The position numbers and the translations under genes are program-made. From Haliea sp040221975 (GTDB lineage Bacteria; Pseudomonadota; Gammaproteobacteria; Pseudomonadales; Halieaceae), in assembly GCA_040221975.1 (NCBI GenBank), contig JAVJWR010000006.1, forward strand, positions 1 to 64,000: a stretch of DNA of 64,000 nt, given 5' to 3'. The notes under the pieces were generated by a model. It did no database searches. It was given only the letters and a program-made list of their open reading frames with translations, and had not been told where the DNA came from. Shown here one piece after another: positions 60,579 through 64,000 of this stretch. Positions within the stretch are counted from its first letter, which is position 1. Every line of letters starts with the position of its first letter.

Positions 60579-63035
60579 ATGCGTCGCCGCCTACTGCCTA
60601 CCCTGGTGCTGAGCCTGGCGCTCGCCGCCTGCAGCGATTCCAACGACCGCCTTGTGCTGTCACCGGCGCCGGAACCCGAGCCGGAGCCCACGGTCACCTA
60701 CTCGGCGGAAGTACGGCGCACGGAGTATGGTATCCCCCATATCAAGGCCGACGACTGGGGCAGCCTGGGCTATGGCTTCGGTTACGCCTATGCCCAGGAC
60801 AACTTCTGCGTGGCCATGCGGGAGATCGTGTTTGCCAGCGGGCGCTCAGCGGAACTGATGGGCGAGACCATGGGCAATGTCGAATCGGACTTCCTGTTCA
60901 GCTTTCTGAACGGCGACAAAGAGGCCTTCGAGGAAGAATTTGTTTCCGTCCTGCCCCAGTTTGCCCGCGACCTCGCCGAAGGCTATACCCGCGGCATGAA
61001 CCGATACCTGGAAGAGACCGGGCTCAGTGGTCTGCCGGATGGGGAGCTGGGCTGCCGCGATGCGGAGTGGGTATTCGCGTTCGACAGCGTTGACCTGTTC
61101 CTGTTCCTGCGCCGGGAGGCCCTGCGCGGGAGCTCCGAGCAGGGTATTTTCCGGCGTGCGATTCTCGCCACCACGGGCCCCGACAACGCTGGCGGCAGTG
61201 TCTCTGCCGAAGGCCTGGACCAGGCGGCAGCTGCGCTCTCCGCAGCCGCCGCCCAACTGCGCGATCTCGACCGCGGCAGCAACGGCCTCGCCCTGGGCCG
61301 GGATGCCACCAGAAATGGCAGCGGCATGCTGCTGGGCAACCCGCACCAGCCCTGGTTTGGTTCTGGAGCCTGGTATCAGGCCCACCTGACCCTGCCCGGT
61401 ACCTATGATGTCGCCGGCGCCGCGCTGCACGGCTTTCCCTTTATCGGTATCGGTTTCAACCGCGACCTGGCGTGGACCCACACGGTGTCCCTGGCGAATC
61501 GCTTCAGCCTCTACGAACTGAAGCTGAATCCGGACAACCCCCTGCAGTATGTCTATGACGGCGAATGGCGCGATATCGTGCCGCAGACCGTCACCATCAA
61601 GGTCAAGCGCGATGATGGCAGCCTGGAGGAGCGGGAACAGGTGTTCTACCTGTCGCATTATGGCCCGGTGATCAATCTCAAGGGCGTGAGTCCGGTACTG
61701 GACGGCTGGCCCATGTTCAATGGCTCGGTGCTGGCCTTCCGCGATGCCAATATCCTCACCGGGATCCGCGGTATTGAACAGTGGATCACCAAGGGGCAGG
61801 CCAGTTCCATCAGCGGGTACGTGGACGCCCTGCAGGGCATCGGCAACCCGGTCTTCCACGAGCTGGCGGCAGACCGCGACGGCAATGCCTTCTATGGTGA
61901 GCTGTCGGCGATCCCCTTCATCACCCAGGATCAACTGGATCGCTGCATCAACGGGGTGGTGGGGCCGTTGCTGGCCGCTGCCACCAGCAATGTGATCCTG
62001 TCCCTGGACGGCTCCGATTCCAGTTGTGAGTGGGGCACGGACCCGGAAGCCCCCGCCGGCAGCAACCTCTACGGCGCCTCCAAATTGCCGCAACTGGTCA
62101 CTACCGATTACGTTGGCAACAGCAACAACAGCTATTGGCTCAGCGATGCCAACAACCCGCTGGAAGGTTTCCCGGTGATCATGGGTCCGGTCGGGCACGA
62201 GGGCCGTCAACAGTTCCTGCGTACCCGCATCGGTCACATCATGGTCGCGGAGCGCAAGACCGCCAGCGATGGCCTGGACAGTGAACCCCTGTTCGATCTT
62301 GAGAGCCTGCAAGGCCTGATGTACGCCAACCGGGTGTACGGTGCCGAAGTGGTGCTCGATGACGTTCTGGCGATCTGCGCCACCGGGGCTGCGGAGCCTG
62401 TTCTGGAGGCTTGCAGCGTACTCGCCAACTGGGACCGCAGGGTCAATGTCGACAGCAGGGGCGCCCAGGTTTTTACCGAGTTCTGGAAGGTGATCAGCAG
62501 TGAGCTGGGCAATGCCTTCCAGAATATCGTCCAGAGTGACGAATTCTGGGCGGTGGATTTCGATCCCGGGGACCCGCTGCACACCCCGACAGGCATTGAT
62601 ATCGCGGTACCCGGCAACCACGACCGGGTGATCAACGCGCTCGCGGTTGCCACTGCCCGGCTGGAGGCGGCCGGCGTCGCCCTCAATGCGCCATGGGGCG
62701 AAGTGCAGGTGCTGGAACGCAATGGGGTGCGGGTGCCGATCCATGGCGGTGCCGGCACCATGGGCGTCTACGGTGCCATCAGTGTGGGCCTCTCGGAGAG
62801 TGGCTACGTCAACCCCGGCGCCGGCAACTCCTACATCCAGGCGGTGACCTGGGATGACAGCGAGTGCCCGATCGCGGATGTGATCCTGGTGCCGTCGCAA
62901 TCCACCGATCCGGCTTCGCCGCATTTCGCCGACCAGACCGAGCTGTATGCGGAGAAACAGTGGGTGCGCTTCCCTTTCTGTGAGGCAGAGATCAGTGCCG
63001 CCCAGATTGGCGAGACCCTGCTGCTGGAAGAGTAA
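60579..63035 (+). CDS. Penicillin acylase-family lipoprotein
   Basis: An 818-residue Ntn hydrolase precursor. The N-terminus has a lipobox, LALAAC (Cys about 18), so it is probably anchored to a membrane. Family motifs include RRTEYGIPHIKADD near residue 45, DRGSNGLALG (about 231-240), whose Ser at about 234 would be the new N-terminus of the beta chain after self-cleavage, then MLLGNPHQPW, and NNSYWLSD. It cleaves amide bonds of acylated amines; PvdQ-type relatives act on acyl-homoserine lactones, and others on side-chain amides. The ATG at 60579 follows a GAGGGA site. Confidence 0.9.
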   Translation: MRRRLLPTLVLSLALAACSDSNDRLVLSPAPEPEPEPTVTYSAEVRRTEYGIPHIKADDWGSLGYGFGYAYAQDNFCVAMREIVFASGRSAELMGETMGNVESDFLFSFLNGDKEAFEEEFVSVLPQFARDLAEGYTRGMNRYLEETGLSGLPDGELGCRDAEWVFAFDSVDLFLFLRREALRGSSEQGIFRRAILATTGPDNAGGSVSAEGLDQAAAALSAAAAQLRDLDRGSNGLALGRDATRNGSGMLLGNPHQPWFGSGAWYQAHLTLPGTYDVAGAALHGFPFIGIGFNRDLAWTHTVSLANRFSLYELKLNPDNPLQYVYDGEWRDIVPQTVTIKVKRDDGSLEEREQVFYLSHYGPVINLKGVSPVLDGWPMFNGSVLAFRDANILTGIRGIEQWITKGQASSISGYVDALQGIGNPVFHELAADRDGNAFYGELSAIPFITQDQLDRCINGVVGPLLAAATSNVILSLDGSDSSCEWGTDPEAPAGSNLYGASKLPQLVTTDYVGNSNNSYWLSDANNPLEGFPVIMGPVGHEGRQQFLRTRIGHIMVAERKTASDGLDSEPLFDLESLQGLMYANRVYGAEVVLDDVLAICATGAAEPVLEACSVLANWDRRVNVDSRGAQVFTEFWKVISSELGNAFQNIVQSDEFWAVDFDPGDPLHTPTGIDIAVPGNHDRVINALAVATARLEAAGVALNAPWGEVQVLERNGVRVPIHGGAGTMGVYGAISVGLSESGYVNPGAGNSYIQAVTWDDSECPIADVILVPSQSTDPASPHFADQTELYAEKQWVRFPFCEAEISAAQIGETLLLEE

Positions 63036-63088
63036 ATTCTCCGCTCTCGGCGCCTGGTCTGCCCGGTGCCGGGGTGCGTAGCAAGCAC

Positions 63089-64000
63089 ATGTCCGATTCC
63101 ACACTGATTCTGGTGCTGGGTGACCAGCTGTCGCTGGCGAACCCGGCCCTGGCTACCGCCGATCCCGTCCACGACCTTGTCGTGCTGGCGGAAGTCGCGG
63201 AGGAGGCCGTCTATGTGCCCCACAACCGGCACAAGATCGCGCTCATTTTTGCCGCCATGCGCCATTTTCGAGATGAGTTGCAGCAGCGGGGCTTGCAGGT
63301 CCGCTATTTTACCTTGGCAGATGGGCTGCCCACCCTTGAGGCTGCGGTAGTCCAGGCTCTGAAAGACACTCCCTGCGCCGCGCTGCGGGTCTGTGAACCC
63401 GGTGAGTATCGCCTGCGGCAGGCCGTGGCCGGTTGGCAGGAGGCGCTGGGGGTGCCGGTAGAGGTGCTGGAGGACAGTCGCTATCTCGCCAGCCACGCCG
63501 AGTTCCGCGCCTGGGCAAACGGTCGCAAACAGCTGCGCATGGAATACTTCTACCGGGAGATGCGCCGCAAGCACGGCATATTACTGGAGGTGGACGGCAG
63601 GCCAGCCGGTGATCGCTGGAATTTCGATCAGGAAAACCGCGTCGGCTGGCGCGGGCAGGAATCCATTCCCGAGCGGCGCCAGTTGCGGCAGGATGACATC
63701 ACCCGAACGGTGCTGGCGGAAGTTGCGGCCGCCTTCCCCGACAATCCGGGTGATCTCGAACAGTTCAATTATGCCTGCACGGCCGCCGAGGCCTGCCTTG
63801 AGTTCGACTGGTTCTGCCGTCATGCCCTGCCCGGGTTTGGCAGCTACCAGGACGCGCTGGTGGAGGAGTCGCCCTGGGTATTTCACAGCAAACTGTCCAT
63901 GTACCTCAATATCGGCCTGCTGGAGCCGCTGCCTCTCTGCGCCAGGGTTGAGCAGGCCTGGCGCGACGGCAGCTGCAGCCTGGCGGCGGCGGAGGGTTTT
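63089..64000 (+). CDS. Photolyase-related protein, N-terminal part (cut by window edge)
   Basis: 304 residues are visible: MSDSTLILVLGDQLSLANPAL, then AEEAVYVPHNRHKIALIFAAMRHF, RMEYFYREMRRKHGILL and WNFDQENRVGW. This is the deoxyribodipyrimidine photolyase-related family (FeS-BCP type), which repairs ultraviolet photoproducts or acts as a blue-light receptor with FAD and a 4Fe-4S cluster. The FAD-binding and cluster cysteines lie beyond the end of the window. It starts 53 nt after the acylase, without a clear ribosome site. Confidence 0.85.
   Translation, partial: MSDSTLILVLGDQLSLANPALATADPVHDLVVLAEVAEEAVYVPHNRHKIALIFAAMRHFRDELQQRGLQVRYFTLADGLPTLEAAVVQALKDTPCAALRVCEPGEYRLRQAVAGWQEALGVPVEVLEDSRYLASHAEFRAWANGRKQLRMEYFYREMRRKHGILLEVDGRPAGDRWNFDQENRVGWRGQESIPERRQLRQDDITRTVLAEVAAAFPDNPGDLEQFNYACTAAEACLEFDWFCRHALPGFGSYQDALVEESPWVFHSKLSMYLNIGLLEPLPLCARVEQAWRDGSCSLAAAEGF

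Noticed and set aside
60846..63104. 752-codon open frame on the minus strand
   Set aside because: It is the shadow of the penicillin acylase-family gene, which has a lipobox and Ntn motifs on the plus strand.

Overview
The window is a contiguous, gene-dense stretch of a GC-rich gammaproteobacterial chromosome. Gene order places it near Pseudomonas and the marine Cellvibrionales/Halieaceae group: tuf, the complete S10-spc-alpha ribosomal supercluster, uvrA divergent from an MFS gene with ssb downstream, a fabA-fabB pair, and ispB divergent from rplU-rpmA-obgE-proB. Three acyl-CoA dehydrogenases, a large TonB-dependent receptor and scattered oxidoreductases suggest an aerobic organism that scavenges lipids and xenobiotic-like compounds. 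The family-level placement is inference from synteny and protein character, not a database result.

Layout. 1-1.5 kb: 3' end of tuf with its terminator, a TM2-domain membrane protein, a YdcH-like small protein and a DksA/TraR zinc-finger protein, separated by GC-rich tandem repeats. 1.5-15.5 kb: 28 genes from rpsJ to rplQ, including secY, rpmJ and rpoA, with two clear sigma-70-type promoters (before rpsJ and before rpsM) and a terminator after rplQ. 15.6-25.3 kb: uvrA (minus), MFS transporter, FAD oxidoreductase, ssb, a degenerate SDR-like protein, moaB, moeA and a GNAT acetyltransferase. 25.3-32.6 kb: fabB-fabA (minus), then manC/algA, galU and a phosphomannomutase, convergent with pgi; together these make GDP-mannose and UDP-glucose for surface polysaccharide. 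32.6-38.3 kb: ispB (minus), rplU-rpmA, obgE-proB, a ZIP metal transporter and a small methyltransferase-like membrane protein. 38.3-42.5 kb: hemH and a UbiA-family prenyltransferase (minus), an exported M20 amidohydrolase and a MarR regulator with a palindromic site over its promoter.

42.6-64 kb is an accessory, catabolic-looking region. It holds three acyl-CoA dehydrogenases (the last two look like an alpha/beta pair), a GST, two overlapping ABC1/UbiB-type atypical kinases, nagA, a nitroreductase, an LLM flavin monooxygenase divergent from a winged-helix regulator, a MaoC-like hydratase, a TonB receptor, a Tat-type small subunit plus GMC dehydrogenase with a CX5CX3C motif, a UbiX-type flavin prenyltransferase preceded by a translated-looking 17-codon leader, a cyclase/formamidase-like hydrolase, a penicillin-acylase-family lipoprotein and the start of a photolyase-related gene. 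A 16-bp inverted motif (ACTTTA-N4-TAAAST) occurs upstream of both the TonB receptor and the cyclase, and is the best sequence hint that these genes form one regulated uptake and degradation unit. No CRISPR array, rRNA, tRNA, insertion sequence or phage gene was recognised.
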